Notes: a model not told the origin generated them from the sequence alone. Positions 19,349 to 31,959 are shown, numbered from the stretch's first letter. The stretch is 64,000 nucleotides of DNA from Cristatella mucedo (GCA_009760855.2 WPIO01000006.1:5806001-5870000); one strand, 5' to 3'. Translations and numbers: made by a program.

Positions 19349-21427
19349 AGGCATGCTGGAAGATGGATGGACAGCCAGTGCATCCTGCGGCATGCTGAGA
19401 CAGTTGAAGCAGCTGCCTGCCCTTCAGCTGTACAAAACTTAGTCGTGAATTGAGATGCCGTTGGAAGCGACAGTTCTATGGAGAGCTACCGGTAATTTCT
19501 CCTTTCCGGAGGATGTACCACTTTCTCCCCAGATACCAAGCTCCGGTAGTCGACCTTAACATAACATGGAGAAATTATTTATAGTGTTTAAACTAATTAA
19601 ACGTGTACTATATTTTATTATTACCATAATTTTTTATTATAATTATTATTCTGAGCCTCCTTATCAGTAAAACTCAAATGCAGTGCGTGTACTCACGATT
19701 TGTCAACAAGTCGCAAAATAACCTTCCGCAATCAAGAGCGGTCTGAAGGAGTGAAGGCCACGGGTGGCCCTTCTGGTTACCGGGTAATTTAAAAGTGCGC
19801 CGGGTCGCCCAAGTCTGCTCTGGAGCTTCAACGCCGGTTAGAACTAAGACGAAACTAGCACTTGCTTGGTAAATATGCTCTGTGATTATGTCATCGCCAT
19901 TTCTGTATTGTGTGAGTGGCTTGCTTTTTCAAAAGGACGTTGTCAAAGCTTTCATCTTCGGCGGACACGACATTCTCACGTACGTGGGGCGCATTTGCAA
20001 GACACGACGCAGGGACGTTCTACCTCATTTTTAGTTTGAATTCTTTATCTGATTTTTCGTCCGTTTCAGGCGGCGCAGTTGGTAGCTGAGATTCACCCCC
20101 CAAATCCTACCCCAAACCCTCCCTCTCTGCCCCTCGGTGGCGGCTCCGGTGGCAGACAAGCCAATGCCGCCGCTGTCCGTACGCAAGCTTGGATGCTAAA
20201 AATAGTGCCTGTTAGCACTATCTTCGTCTCAATAATAGCTTCCATTTCAGTCATTCTTGGACTGATAATCACCGAGCATCTCTCTTGTGCGCCCGATTCG
20301 ACTGGTCTTTGCCTCCGATGAGTTCAGTAAATTGACATTACAGGATGAACAGTGTCAAAAAGGCCTGCTGCCAGCCAATTGTGCTTACCTTGGATGGAGT
20401 TAGGCTTGAAGTAGTGGGTGCTGTCTGCTGTATGGATGAGCTCTTTAGGCATATTTCCTGGAAGCCTGTCTATCGACTCTTTCTGCTACCTGTCACCTCA
20501 AGTTTTGACAAGCGAGAGCCCTTTTAAAAAATTACCATCTTGGTAGGGTCACTGGCATTGTAACACGTTGATCAACAGGGATGTAGTGGTTTGGCAGTGG
20601 GCATTGGGTGATATTGTAGCTGTGCGAGTAAGAGGCTGTGTGCTCTTCTCTTTTTTAAAGCCTGATTCGGGTGCATTGCCAGGAAGTCTTTAATAGGTGT
20701 GAACACTTTGAGGGAAGGGTTGAGCATTGAGCGTGCCTGAACTAGCCAATCGTAGCAGGTGGCGCTTATACCCTTCCTTAATGTGGGGTCTGCAGCCTAA
20801 CAGATTTTGGCGTAGCTGCTGAATCACACCCCATCTGTATGAACTTAACTAGCTCCCTGTCAAGTATATAATCTACTTCAAGATTCCTTTCTCTGGTCTG
20901 CTGGTCGCTGCACTCAAATACACCAGCCTATCTACCCAAACTAATTTCTCTTCCAATGTGCTCTCGCACCACCCATTCCCGAGCTTCTAATTGTCTGACT
21001 ATTCCTCAAAATTGATATATTTTGATGATCAGGTAGGCCATTAGTTGGTTTAGACCAAAAATCTTGAACTCGCTTCTGGCTTTTTCTGTCACCATTTGCA
21101 TCTAGTCGGCACCATTTGCTAGTCTCGGCCAATAGAGCACTTGTTCTGCACAGCTTTCCTTGAGCCTCGGTGGATTTGTCTTTTTGTTGCCACATGCTTT
21201 GCTTCCTTCCCTGTGCCTGATCCAGTGCATGTTACTAACCAGGCTTTCTACTAATCAATGGCCTTGAGTTCATTCCAGTTTGTTCCTTTTGCATTCTGAC
21301 CTCAGCTTGATATGTGTGTGTACTTCAGTGTGATCATCTTAGCATTATACGTTGCATGTTATGTAGTAAAATATACTTCATTTGTATGTTATTGAGCCTC
21401 GATAATTGCTTCTGTTGCAGTTACTTT
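19349..21427. other. Non-coding host DNA, no firm gene
   Basis: From about 19.7 kb base composition rises in GC, consistent with leaving the viral element. A frame at 20079-20321 (Pro/Gly-rich start, one possible membrane helix MLKIVPVSTIFVSIIASISV) follows a good polypyrimidine-AG at about 20069 and could be a 5' exon of the coiled-coil gene downstream. No donor or second exon confirms it. Otherwise nothing recognisable. Confidence 0.35.
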
Positions 21428-21501
21428 TTTTTAAGTGCATGAATAGAGATTTGGTTCTCTTGGGGCGCTATACAAGCAGCGTATTATTATTGTTTTTATT
21501 C
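21428..21501 (+). repeat. SINE S1 3' tail fragment
   Basis: Contains TGAATAGAGATTTGGTTCTC and TTGGGGCGCTATACAAG followed by ATT repeats, matching the tail of the tRNA-derived SINEs at 28.3 and 29.7 kb. Confidence 0.7.
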
Positions 21502-21765
21502 TGGCAGTCCCTGTCCTGGTCCCTAGACTTGTACACACCTTCCATGAATATCTAGATCTCAGGTCTTCAAATGTGCAGCACTGGAGTTCAGAAGTCTCGG
21601 TCCTGGTCTTGAATAACTTGGTTGTCTGCTGCTTGCTTTGTCAGCTACTTTTATCAGCTTGGGTGCAGCTCTGTCATTGCTTTGTCAGCTACTTTTGTTT
21701 GGCATCTGTGCTGTCATCTCTCTGCTCTTAAGACAGCCAGTGATAAGCTAAGCTAGTTAATTCTT

Positions 21766-21830
21766 TCTTTGCAGCAAATGTAAAGTGTGCCTAGAAAGAT
21801 ATTGAGTTCTCTGAGGGCGCTATATCGAAT

Positions 21831-21861
<31 letters not shown>
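21766..21861 (+). repeat. LINE-A 3' tail with ATT repeat
   Basis: Reads GCAGCAAATGTAAAG, AGATATTGAGTTCTCTGAGG and GCGCTATATCG, then an ATT repeat of nine units. It is a severely 5'-truncated LINE-A insertion. Confidence 0.85.
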
Positions 21862-22930
21862 GTAGACTGATATCAGGCTGCTATCCCTTCCGGGGGAGGA
21901 GATCTTCATGCTGAAATTCTGCTTGTAGCCTCATCTGGAGTTGATTGGACGATTGGGAATCCACTCGTGCTTCTTACAGAGGGTTGCCTTTTCTTCTTCC
22001 GAATGTGTGTATGTGTGTGCGCGTACATGTGTGCCTGCATGTGTGTGTGCCTGCGTGTTTGTGTGTTGGTGCATGTGCACCCTTAAATGAGTGTGTATCT
22101 CAATCGATTAAGTGGAAGTAGCGAAGTTGCATGCTTGCATTTACGACTGGCTGCTTCTTCTGAATTGCTCGTAGTTGCATGATCTAAACTAAAAATGCAT
22201 AGCCAGACCTATACAGGCCTGACCGACCAATATACTTTGAGGTTAATGATGGAGTTTGATGCTTTTGGCCCTATTCTCTTGATGATCCTGCTGGTTTGAA
22301 TGATAAGCAGACATAAGTAGGATCTTGTAAATGTGCCAAGCATCTAGGCATCTAGCATCTCAATGGCTCTGGCTGATCATTGGCCTTTTTGGCTTAGCAC
22401 CAGGTTATTGGTTGGCTGAAAGGGCTACCTTGCCTAGGAGCTCGTACACCATCCGACCTCGTGAGTTTGTGTTGAGGCTTGACACGTGACATGCAACCAT
22501 GACAACGGTTTGCTTGTCTTACTTAGTGGGAGTTAAGGGTAACCAGGCACTTTCAGTGTACGTGTTTCCACGCTTTTATTACTGGCTTCTGCCTAATCTA
22601 ATAGTGCTGGTGAGCAGTGGCATATTCCATTGGTCTCGGAGGATCTCACTCGGGATCATTTTTCTCGATGAAGGCCTATATCTTGCTAACTGCCAATAGC
22701 AGTGACATTTGCAAGGTGAGCTTTTAGTTAGGTGTCAAACACAGGAAGCATTATACCATGCATACTGGGTTTTAAGGAGAAAGCCAACAGACTCAACCTT
22801 TTCAGATACGACAGAGAGCAAACCTGTGTAAACTTCAGATCACAATAATGTGTACCAAAAATATGTTACAGTAGCCATTGAGAAGCTTTGAAACTTTGTA
22901 GGTTATCTATTTACACTGCCTTATTTGTAG
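21862..22930. other. Non-coding, probable intron or 5' flank
   Basis: Contains a GT/GTGT-rich stretch at about 21998-22076 and no convincing exon. It ends in a polypyrimidine tract and TTTGTAG acceptor before the exon at 22931. Confidence 0.4.
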
Positions 22931-25900
22931 CCGATGTCTGCTGCTGGGTCCAATGAAGGCATGCTAGCAGGTGTGGTTAAAAAATCAGCAGGGTCGGCTC
23001 GGAGATCTCTGGGGACTGTACAGCCAGATGCCAACGATGACAACTGCCTAGTAGACAATAATCGTCTGTCTGATATTGCTACATCGAAGCAAGAGAAAGC
23101 AAAGTGTACATCGAAGGAATCTTGTATCTTAACGACCGACGTGACTAAACCGTCAAGAACACTACAGCTAGTGCCTCGGTCGAATTCTCGTGAAGCCACC
23201 TTACCCACTGCTGCACACAGCCAGTGCATGGTTGCTGGTGAGTGTACAGCTGGCTTCTGGAAATGGCCTACCCTGCTGCCGCATCTATTGATGCAAGTCG
23301 GCTAGAACATGCAAGTGCACAGCCTGCTGCCCGCATCTGCTGATGCAAGCCGGCTAAAACATGCAAGTCTACATCGGCTTGTTGATCTTGCGTATTTAGC
23401 TGTTGCACTGCTATCAGTTGATGAATGCATAAACCAAGGTTAGCTTACTATACTTGTTCGTCACTACAGATAGCCCAGATGCAACGAATTTGAAAGCAGC
23501 GGTGGAAGCTCTTACTCTGAAGCGCGATCAACTTAGCATAGAACATGATATGGTAAGTGTGATTGCATGTGTATCAGCTGAAAGGGGTCTCGTCGATGTA
23601 TACTCCATCTATGCACTTTCACTATTAGACCAGCCCGAGTGCATCTTATTTTACTTGACACTTTTAAATGCTACTGTCATCACTTTTAGTGTGAGTACAA
23701 AAGACTATATGCTGTTATTACACACTTGACCTGTCGGAAGTGATCTGCTGCTAAACATGTCTCTTTAGCCGTCCTCAACCCTCCTTGGAAGCAGAGAGAT
23801 AACCAGACTTTTGCGTATAGACTACTGTACGAAGGCTTTGAGGGAAGGGTTAATCGGTAGTTGTTAGCATAGCTTACGACTTGCTTTTGAGGGCTAAGGG
23901 TTTTCTACACTCTGCTTGAAAGTTGCCCGAGGATTTTTGAGTAAAGGTCGATTGATCATCCGGCCTCGGTCATGTAGCTGCAGAAGAATATCATAGCAAT
24001 CACTGCTTTCAGTGAGCAGTAAAGGATTTTATGCTTTAATATTTGACCACACAGCCTGGGTTGTGAAGTGCGAGCACCTTACACTTGAGCTAAGATGTTA
24101 ACAATCAGTCTTGTCATGGCTCGTCACTCAAGCCCAGAACTACTGCTTCGCTAAATTACCAATATATTTTCAATGAGCTACACAAGTCCCATTTTGAGTA
24201 GTCACATCCGATTTTTCAGTTGAACACCGCTTGTTATTATGAAAATCTAATGAGTATACTGCACATTGCCAGCCCATTGTATTATTTTTTTACACTGATT
24301 GCCTTGCTAAAATAATGAGTCTGACTCTGTACGATCTCCTGCATACAACCATTCAGTAATGTAAAATTAATTTCGTTGCCTTTGGAAAGAAGTATGTCAG
24401 TTTTCAGCTTATTTAGCTGTGAGAGCATGGTAGTTGGATAGCATGTACTACTTTCGGCAATTTCTATCAGCTGTGGGCAATGGGATCTCAATGCTGCATG
24501 TTACTGATCGCTTGCTTGTGCTTGTGGGAGATGCTTAAAATATTGCCACGATGCATATATTAATACTATGTCGTTTGTATAGTGCCCTAAGAGAGGTATA
24601 TTTCTATCCAGGTGCTTTGCTGCTTGCTTCAAAAGAATCAATAGCCAGGGGCTAGTAATATTCACATTATCAAGCTTGCAGTAGCCAAACAATATCAGGC
24701 TTTGGCCAGCATGCCAAAGCAAACATGAAGACACATTGGCTAGCAACGTACACTGAATCATGCATAGTTAGTGTGAAAAGCACACAGGAACAAAAAACGT
24801 CTGATTTAGTGGGTAAAGGGAAAGCTGACAAGAACAGGTAAGTCTTTAGCTGAGACATAAGTGCAAATTGTTGCAGATAGTTACCGTAGCCGGAAGCAAA
24901 TTTCAGACTTTCGGTAAATGCTAACTGAAGATTTGATCAGCAAAAGATTTCAATTTAATGCAAGGGCTGCGAGATGACAAAACACTGGGGAGAAGATGGC
25001 TCGAGAGCACACTGGAGGAGCAATGAGGTCGCATAGGTGTGCTTTTGAGTAAAATTGCCTTCAAGTCAGGCAGGGGATCTTACAAATTGATTCGGTGCTA
25101 GATAAGGAGCCATTGAAGCTCAGTCAGCAGTGGTGTGATGTGGCAGCTATGAATTTGATGAGAGCCCAGGTGAGCTGCCGAGTGTTTCACCAATTGCAGC
25201 CAATTAAGGAAACAAGTCCTGAATAAAGGAGATTTTGGAATGTGACCCAATATGACTAATGCGTTAACTAGTTTGGCTGTCGTACTCTTATTTAAGCAGG
25301 CCGTGATTTTGGGGTGTTCTTGAGCTGAAATTAGGCCGATTTGACAGTGGAGGAAATGTGCTCATCTAATGACAGAATAAAATAATATGGGCTAATGTCA
25401 GCAGATGCTTGCTTAGCCAATCTTGAAGGTAATGCCTTCCAACTTTAGAGTGGCATTAGGTTTTCCCATAACTATTACATTGGTCTGATCATCATTCAAC
25501 TTCTGGAAGTTAGCAGCCATCCAAACGAGAGTGTCGTAAATGCAGGTAGTAAGAGAATCCAGTATAAGCAAGGCTTACAAATGTCCATCTCTGGTGATGA
25601 CATGTGCCAGAGGTAGAACATGGATAATAAATAGAAGCCGGTGTAAGACCGAACCCTGCTGTATCCCATACTGCAGGGGCTCTCAATATGGCCTATAGCC
25701 GTGTACATCTAAACTCTGACAACTCACCCAGGTAAGACCACCAGTTGAGCATTGTTTGTACGTGGGATACACGAGTGTGGAGAGGTGCTCCAGAAGGATC
25801 TGGTGGTCAAAGGTGTCAAATGCTGCTGATCGATCCAGATAACAAGTGTCCTCTGTAAATCATTTAAATCTCCCAAGTTTGCTCAAAATTTTGCTGTATG

Positions 25901-26493
25901 ATACATTATTACTATGTGATTATCGCAAGGCTTGGCATGTACTTTCTTTATTTTAATTAAATGCACTATCTTCAAAGAGCAACAGAATTTGTTATCAGTG
26001 GTCAATATTAGTAAAGCTTCAATGTGACATGTTGATCTTGAGGTGAGAATCACGTATTCGATGCTTGGTTTTCGATCCTGAAGGTGGCAGGAATTGCAGT
26101 TAAAAAATGTGTGTGCTTCCTTAGGTGGGTGGTCCTGCATTTCTTTTGAGGCATTAGGTTAGACGGCATCTTAAAGGCAACCCTCACCATACCGTAACCT
26201 GGTGATAGAAAGACCCCATTTTGTCACTGGAAACCACTGTTTGTACAACTAGAGCCTTTCAGGTTTGTTCTTGTTGCTATTGGTCTGCATTTGGTCTGAA
26301 ACCTTTCGAGTTGCTGGTTGTCACAACCCCTCTCTTTCATTCTAAAAAAAAAACGATTTAGCTGCATTATGAAAATATGGAGCTGAAAAATAAAGTCGAA
26401 GACACTGAGAAATTCCTAGAGGAAAAGAGAGCTCTTCATCCGCAGCTGGAAGCCCTAATGGATCGCACTCTCAATCTTGTCAACAAGGTCAAG
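22931..26493 (+). CDS. Spliced host gene for an unrecognised coiled-coil protein (three exons seen, partial)
   Basis: Exon a, 22931-23237, follows TTTGTAG and ends before GTGAGT in phase 1. It encodes a polar Ser/Thr/Lys-rich region (ATG 22934, MSAAGSNEGMLAGVVKKSAG) that looks disordered. Exon b, 23470-23552, follows TACAG and ends before GTAAGT in phase 0; joined, the codon is Asp, and the exon encodes LKAAVEALTLKRDQLSIEHD. Exon c, 26362-26493, follows ATTTAG and ends before GTAAAT in phase 0, encoding ELKNKVEDTEKFLEEKRALH and LEALMDRTLNLVNKVK. Exons b and c form a continuous heptad-like coiled coil. Phases agree at both junctions, good evidence for a real gene. The true first and last exons are not identified. 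Function is unknown. Confidence 0.65.
24050..24105 (-). repeat. SINE S2-like 5' (tRNA-like) fragment
   Basis: The minus strand reads ATCTTAGCTCAAGTGTAAGG then TGCTCGCACTTCACAACCC, a tRNA-type A box and anticodon-stem-like region similar to the copies near 46.1 and 51.6 kb. It lies in an intron. Confidence 0.4.
24560..24625 (-). repeat. SINE S1 / LINE-A-type tail, minus
   Basis: The minus strand reads AAAGCACCTGGATAGAAATA, then CTCTCTTAGGGCACTATAC, the common tail shared by SINE S1 and LINE-A. It lies in an intron of the coiled-coil gene. Confidence 0.6.
24990..25850 (-). mobile_element. LINE-A-like reverse transcriptase fragment, minus
   Basis: The minus strand carries degenerate RT motifs: SAAFDTFDHQILLEHL, then YGIQQGSVL (consensus LPQGSVLGP) and WMAANFQKLNDDQTNVIVMG. 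Stops are frequent and the 3' tail is missing or very diverged. It sits between exons b and c of the coiled-coil gene. Confidence 0.7.
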
Positions 26494-28335
26494 GTAAATT
26501 ATTCTATATGCATTATGTGCTCGTTCAATGTTGTTTGCATCTGTACAGTAGAACTTCTCTGTATACATCCTCCATAAGTGTGTACTCTCTTTATATGCAT
26601 ACAAGTTTCCGAAAATGACTTTTTTTCTGTCAGCTTACTGCATAATTTCTTCTAATACATATGTATGAATACTTTTTTGCCGAACCCGCATTAAGATATA
26701 GTCACGGCATCTATATTCATTTTCCACTAGAATAACTGTTTTCCAATAGGAATGAGGTATCATGTTCAGGACGAAGGCATTAAACTCTTGAAATGAAAAG
26801 TGCATGAGGAATGAATCATTTTTGTGGTTCAGAACTCACAAAATACTAGTATGATACCTATCTTATTCCACACCAATGGGCAGTCATTATGAAAAGGTCA
26901 GCGGTCGGAAGCTGTATTTTAGCACCACCGACCTTTTATGCAATGAAGTTTCCTATAAAGTTTACTCTTTGCAATGTAGCTTCTAGAGGTGAAATTCGAT
27001 AGGTATACAGACTACCATAGCAGTTCGAATCCTCTGTTGTTAGCCTGAATTGGCAGTTTCAATCCAAATGGGTCTTTGACCTATTACCTATGCCTTTCTT
27101 AGGTAATGTGTGGATTCCGTCTCGATACCTGCATAGTCACGGCCACTGCTCATTTGTGTGCTGTTTTCTCTACATTATGGTAGCCACTGAGAAAGGAAAT
27201 AAATTGGTGCAGGGGGCATGTCTGGTCACGTGATTATGCTGTTTTGCCTTATCCACGTGTGTCTCCCACAAGCATGCTCTCTCTATATGCATAGAAAATT
27301 GTCCAGCAGAAGCCATTTTTATAGAGAAGTACTTGTGTATTTCAATGTTTGTTGTCTGTGAGTGTATCTCGGTCTTCTAATAATATGCTGTCGACTAAGC
27401 AGCTTGCAGTCTATTGCTGTGTTTCCCACTCATTTTCGAAGGGCTGAGTCTACAGTAAAATGCCCAAATGTAGGAGACAGTAGCTGCCTTCTTTGCCTTT
27501 GTGTGGGCATTGAAATGTATCAGGCGATCTAATCGGGCTTTTCCCTGGAGCTCAAAGGTATAGGCGCAGAACTCACTTCATTTATCTCGGTCCGCTGTTC
27601 TGATATTGTGAGATTTGAGCATGGAGGTCGTTTTTAGCTCATCGTGACCTCAAGTAGGCAGCTGCATAGGAGGTTGTTTGCGAAACAGCTTGATTAACAA
27701 GTGGCATCTTTTCTGCATTAAACGATCACGTTTGCTGGATATGCTGCTTCGTGTGTGCGCATAGGGTGTGCAACATTCAGACTGCTTGGTGGAGCTAGTG
27801 TGTAGATGCTGCAGAGTGAGTTTGATTGCCTCTTTCTTCTTCAGAGCTAATTTAAACAGGGGAGAGTTACTAATTGTAAGCCCCCCAGTTTGTCAATTCA
27901 ATGAAAAGATTTGAGCCACTGTTGGTAGCCTCGTTGTGGTATGTAGCCGTTAAGTCTACTGTTGTTTTGCAACCTGGTGAAGGCTCTGCAGGGTGAGATT
28001 TACCGTTTACCTTTTATCTTAGCATGGCCGCTCGGATACTTTAGTTCAGATAGCACTGCCTTTTACCCTCCAGCTTCCTGCGTGGATGTAAGTGCATGCT
28101 ATTATATCCTGATGTCACATCAGACCGTTCAGTTACCTCATGCTCCTCGCCACCTAAAGGGAAATCACTGTAACACGTACGTATGTGCAATGATCTCATC
28201 CAGTGCTCACACAGAAGGATTTGCGTATGTGTTTATTCCTGTAAATGATTGGCTTATGGTAGCTGCCACGGTCGCTGTCGACTCAGCTAGTTGGAACCCC
28301 ATTGTCAAGTTACATTGTCAGCCGAAGCTGCTCAT
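26494..28335. other. Non-coding host DNA, probable intron
   Basis: No exon could be confirmed. A 133-codon frame at 27962-28363 has no supporting splice context or family features and runs into a SINE. Nothing else recognisable. Confidence 0.4.
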
Positions 28336-28487
28336 TGCCGAGCTGGATTGGTCTAGTGGTTAAGGTGCTCGCCACGACCAAGGTCTGACTGAGGTCGTGG
28401 GCTCGAGCCCCGAGGCATATGTGAAGCGCCCGAATAGAGATTAAGTTCTCTTGGGGTGCTATATAAATGAATTATATTTATATATGC
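28336..28487 (+). repeat. tRNA-derived SINE, family S1
   Basis: Pol III box A (TGGTCTAGTGG, 28349-28359) and box B (GGGCTCGAGCC, about 28399-28409) are well placed. The 3' part, GAATAGAGATTAAGTTCTCT then GGGGTGCTATAT and an A/T-rich end, resembles the LINE-A tail. Other copies are at 29.72, 52.20 and 63.53 kb. Confidence 0.88.
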
Positions 28488-29449
28488 TTATCGCTAGGGC
28501 CAGCACTGTCTGCTGTCTTGCGAAAAGCAGAAACTCGGGCTGCATCTTCACAATTCCCTTCAATCACCAAGCAGCGACCATGGCAAGCCAGCCCCAGAGC
28601 CCTGTTATTTATGGTGACGTTCTTCATGTGCCAGCTGCAAAGCTGCTTATTGTTGCCTGCCAGCTGCTGTTTCGTGATTGGGGTGGTTGAGGTGGTACCC
28701 TTATGTTGGTCTATACGAAGGCTGAACTGCTAGCTTCTGAAGAGCTGCTGCTGCATTGTGGATTCATTTGTTCTCCACTTACCGATAACTTGCCCTGCCC
28801 AAGCTAGGCACTGTGGCTAAGTAGCTTGGTGCCTTTCAGCCTATCTATAGCCTTGAGTTCTTTCGCCTCCACCTAGCAGAATTCTTGGCATGCTTGCTCG
28901 AATGTTCGGATGGCCCAATTAAGCAAACTATAGTTGGCTAGAAGTTTGTCACACCTTCAAAAGGACTGTCCTGTTGTACTATCTGCTATATTTATATCTA
29001 CTGTCTACTCTCCTGCAACCAAGTCAGGACCAGCCAGAAGTAATCGCACACACCTTTCCCCTGCTTCTTATCAGTACTCTTTATAGATGGGAACGCTTGC
29101 TTCGTTATGCTGTCACCCAGTTGGTGGTGATTTGCTGGTCTGACCGAAACACGAAGTTCTGTTTACAACGATCAATGGATCGACCAAAGTAGCAGCTCGC
29201 GGGTTTTGCTTGTCGACATTTAGGTGGGTGTCTCAGTGTCAAGGTACTGAAGCTTCGTCTGTTGTCCCCAGTAACTGTAGTGGTGGCGGCCGCAAACCAT
29301 TGGTAAACGGGGAGAGCCCACAGTGTTACAAACGCCACAGGACAAGGCAGCAGCAACTCCAACGAGTTTCACACGGCTGGCGGAGTAGGGAGTGGGGACC
29401 CTCAAAGGCTAACTCTCAAAATGTTTTCGGCCAACTGATTTCTTGTAGC
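28488..29449. other. Non-coding host DNA
   Basis: Several overlapping short frames on both strands are present but none has domain-like content or splice support. Nothing recognised. Confidence 0.4.
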
Positions 29450-30150
29450 CTTGGTATGGATCAGGGTGTCCTGTTCCAAAATGACCTTTTACCAGATGAT
29501 TGCATTAGCTCCACAGTCAAGTTTGCCCAATGTCAGCTCTGAAATACTGCTGCTAGAGTGATTAATGGGGTGTGTGTGTGTGATGAATATGGCTGCAAGG
29601 TCAAGTCAGCAAATCAAAGGTTCACCCATGTGTCTCGTTTGTTTAAAGAGCTTGGATGGCTTCCAGTCGATCAACAAGTACAGAGCAAAATTCTTACACT
29701 CACCCACAAGCCCCATCATGCCGAGCTGGTTTGGCCCAGCGGTGGAGGTGCTCGTCCCGACCGAGGTCTGGCCGAGGTCGTGGGCTCGAACCCCGTGGCA
29801 TGTGTGAAGCACCTGAATAGAGATTAAGTTCTCTTAGGGGGCTATGCAAATGGTTTATATTTATTTTATTTATGGCTTGGCAGCTTCATACCTAGCTGAA
29901 CTGCTCTGATGCAACTAAATGTCATCTGCTGCCGTCTGTGGCACAGCCTTTCGAACCATCCTGAACTTGTACTTACATGCTACTCACTTCCTCGACTGCC
30001 ATCCTGACTCAGCTGGCATTTCACTCTTTTTTGCTTGCGACGGAGTCGTTATGCTTTTGAATGACTGCGCTATCGAAGGTCTCTAATGTAACACCCACTT
30101 GGTCCTTGTGGCTTCGCGGAGACAGAGGTACATAGCATTGCATTACTTAC
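29450..30150 (+). mobile_element. LINE-B fragment (degenerate), interrupted by a SINE
   Basis: Starts with GVLFQNDLLPDDCISSTVKF, an RT-thumb region. It then reads FTHVSRLFKELGWLPVDQQV, the LINE-B counterpart of the copy at 56.6 kb. After the SINE (29718-29870) LINE-B resumes at TGGCTTGGCAGC and goes to a tail resembling TAACACCCACTTGGTCC near 30090-30150. Confidence 0.75.
29718..29870 (+). repeat. tRNA-derived SINE S1 nested in LINE-B
   Basis: Box A TGGCCCAGCGG and box B GGGCTCGAACCCC, then the common tail TAGAGATTAAGTTCTCTTAG and an ATTT-rich end. It splits a LINE-B segment, so it is younger than that LINE. Confidence 0.88.
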
Positions 30151-31027
30151 TCTAACAAAAACTGCTCTTTTGTTTAAGACTGTCAAGCATGTTCTGGATC
30201 AGCCATAGAAAACCCAGAACTTGCAACTATGAGAAACCAGTGGTCAAGTAATGGAGCTCATGACAAAGTCGCTGCAACTTGGAGCACTGGCTGGATGATT
30301 CGATCAAGAAGCATCAGTTGAAATGTTCACTGGCCTAGCTTGCAGAAAAAAATAGTAGCTGGTTTGGCGGCTGTTGAGAAATCTTATTCGCCTCAGGATG
30401 CTGACTAAACGAGCACCCTGGATGCATCCTGAAGTACAATGCTGCCATTATTACTTATGGCACTGCACTTGCTGCTTGCTTCGGACAATGTCTTCTTTAC
30501 CTCAGGATAGCTATTGTAGAATGAATGTCTGTAGTTACCCGTTTGTGTTCCGTGTTTTTTAAACTGCCGTGTATGTATGTGTACACGTTATCTCGGATGC
30601 AGCAATGACTTTCAAGTTGCTGCCTCGTCAATGCCATTTCGGGCTTACCTACTGAACTTTTGGTTAGACCTATAGATTTGAATGTAAAAGAAAGTCACTG
30701 CTATTTGTAACTCGATGCTGATCAGTGGGAAGAGAGCCTTATCGAATTTACATGCGAATGACAAAATGAACTTTCGCAGTTAAAAAAATATTCCATTTAA
30801 AAAAAGACAAAAGTAAGAAATTGCCGAACTTGCCAATCTTTGATCAATGGATCTGGAAGAAAAAAGCAAAGCGAACATGCTTTAATTATTGCAGACGACA
30901 AGGAGAAGAATCTCAAAGGATAATTTTAAATTGTGAAGGCTGCTATTCGTTCTACATTGGGTTTTAGAGTTTCTACTTAAATTGGGCTTTAGAGTTTCTG
31001 CTTTAAATTTTCTTTTTCGCGCTCCAG
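30151..31027. other. Non-coding, probable intron
   Basis: No supported exon. It ends in a strong polypyrimidine-AG (TTTTCTTTTTCGCGCTCCAG) at 31027. Confidence 0.4.
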
Positions 31028-31249
31028 CACAATGTGACCAGTGCACTTCCAAAAGGAAACGACCACGATTTTCATCAAATTCAACAAGAAGAAATGTTTT
31101 TATTTTTCCTCCTGCAAAGATTTTGCAACGTTTTTAATATAGAAGCAATTGAAAAATTGTCCGTCAGTAGGACATGCTTACCAGCCAGATCAGCGGGCTC
31201 TCAGGATGCTTTCGAAAGCGAAGTTGCAGTTTCCTGTCATTTTTCACAG
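31028..31249 (+). CDS. Candidate internal exon, 74 codons
   Basis: A polypyrimidine tract and CAG precede, and GTATAG follows. The interval is open for 74 codons and in phase 0 at both ends, compatible with the phase-0 donor of the exon at 26362-26493. It encodes FHQIQQEEMFLFFLLQRFCN and EAIEKLSVSRTCLPARSAGS. It may be a later exon of the coiled-coil gene or chance. No family was recognised. Confidence 0.3.
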
Positions 31250-31959
31250 GTATAGGCTAATAGGCAATACTAATAATCATAAGCATTTTATATCCCCAGG
31301 AGGGAGTTAAAATTTCGATTGAGCCATTTCGACATACCTCTGAAAGGAAATAGATTGTATTCAGTAAGTGGATTAATCTACTTATTACATTACCGACAGT
31401 ACTGTCCGTTCTTCCACCACAATAGTTATATTGTTGCTGGACACCCATTTGCAAACAAAAACAATCGTGCATAGTTCAACACCCATTTGCAAAAAACCCA
31501 TCTTTCATTCAGTCCGTAAATTAGGATTAGGTTCTAGAAGGAAGTTAGAAATTTTAAGCCCAGGCTGGAATAGTAATAAAGATAATACATTTGATAAAGC
31601 GCACTTTGTTGAATGCCGTGAAGCGGTAGTCTCCGTACAAGCAATCCTTCCCAGCCAATTGATGGAGGCGAATTTCCCGGTTAGTCCCACGGCAAACGGG
31701 CTTTGGTCGGTCGTATTTTGAAATCCTACGGGTAGTAGTAGCCAGCACAAGTACAAAGAAGGTGATTTACATCGATGATGCAGGAAATAGGCGAGTTTTC
31801 CAATTGTCGCTTTCAAGTTCGACGGATGCCTTGATCTCGGTCGATAGTGATAGCTCGGGGCTCTAGGTTCTATGGGATTAAAGGCGTAGTCAATGAAGGA
31901 TTAAAGGTTGATTTTTAACACCGCTAAGTAATCAGAGTCAGGACAGTCAATGAACCTAG
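31250..31959. other. Non-coding host DNA
   Basis: Two frames of 70-100 codons on opposite strands (31257-31472 and 31505-31816, minus; 31431-31721, plus) have no recognisable domain. A short direct repeat (ACACCCATTTGCAAA) occurs at about 31441 and 31480. Confidence 0.35.

Noticed and set aside
28336-28487. Functional tRNA at the SINE head
   Set aside because: Same head occurs in at least three other copies with a LINE-like tail, so it is a SINE.
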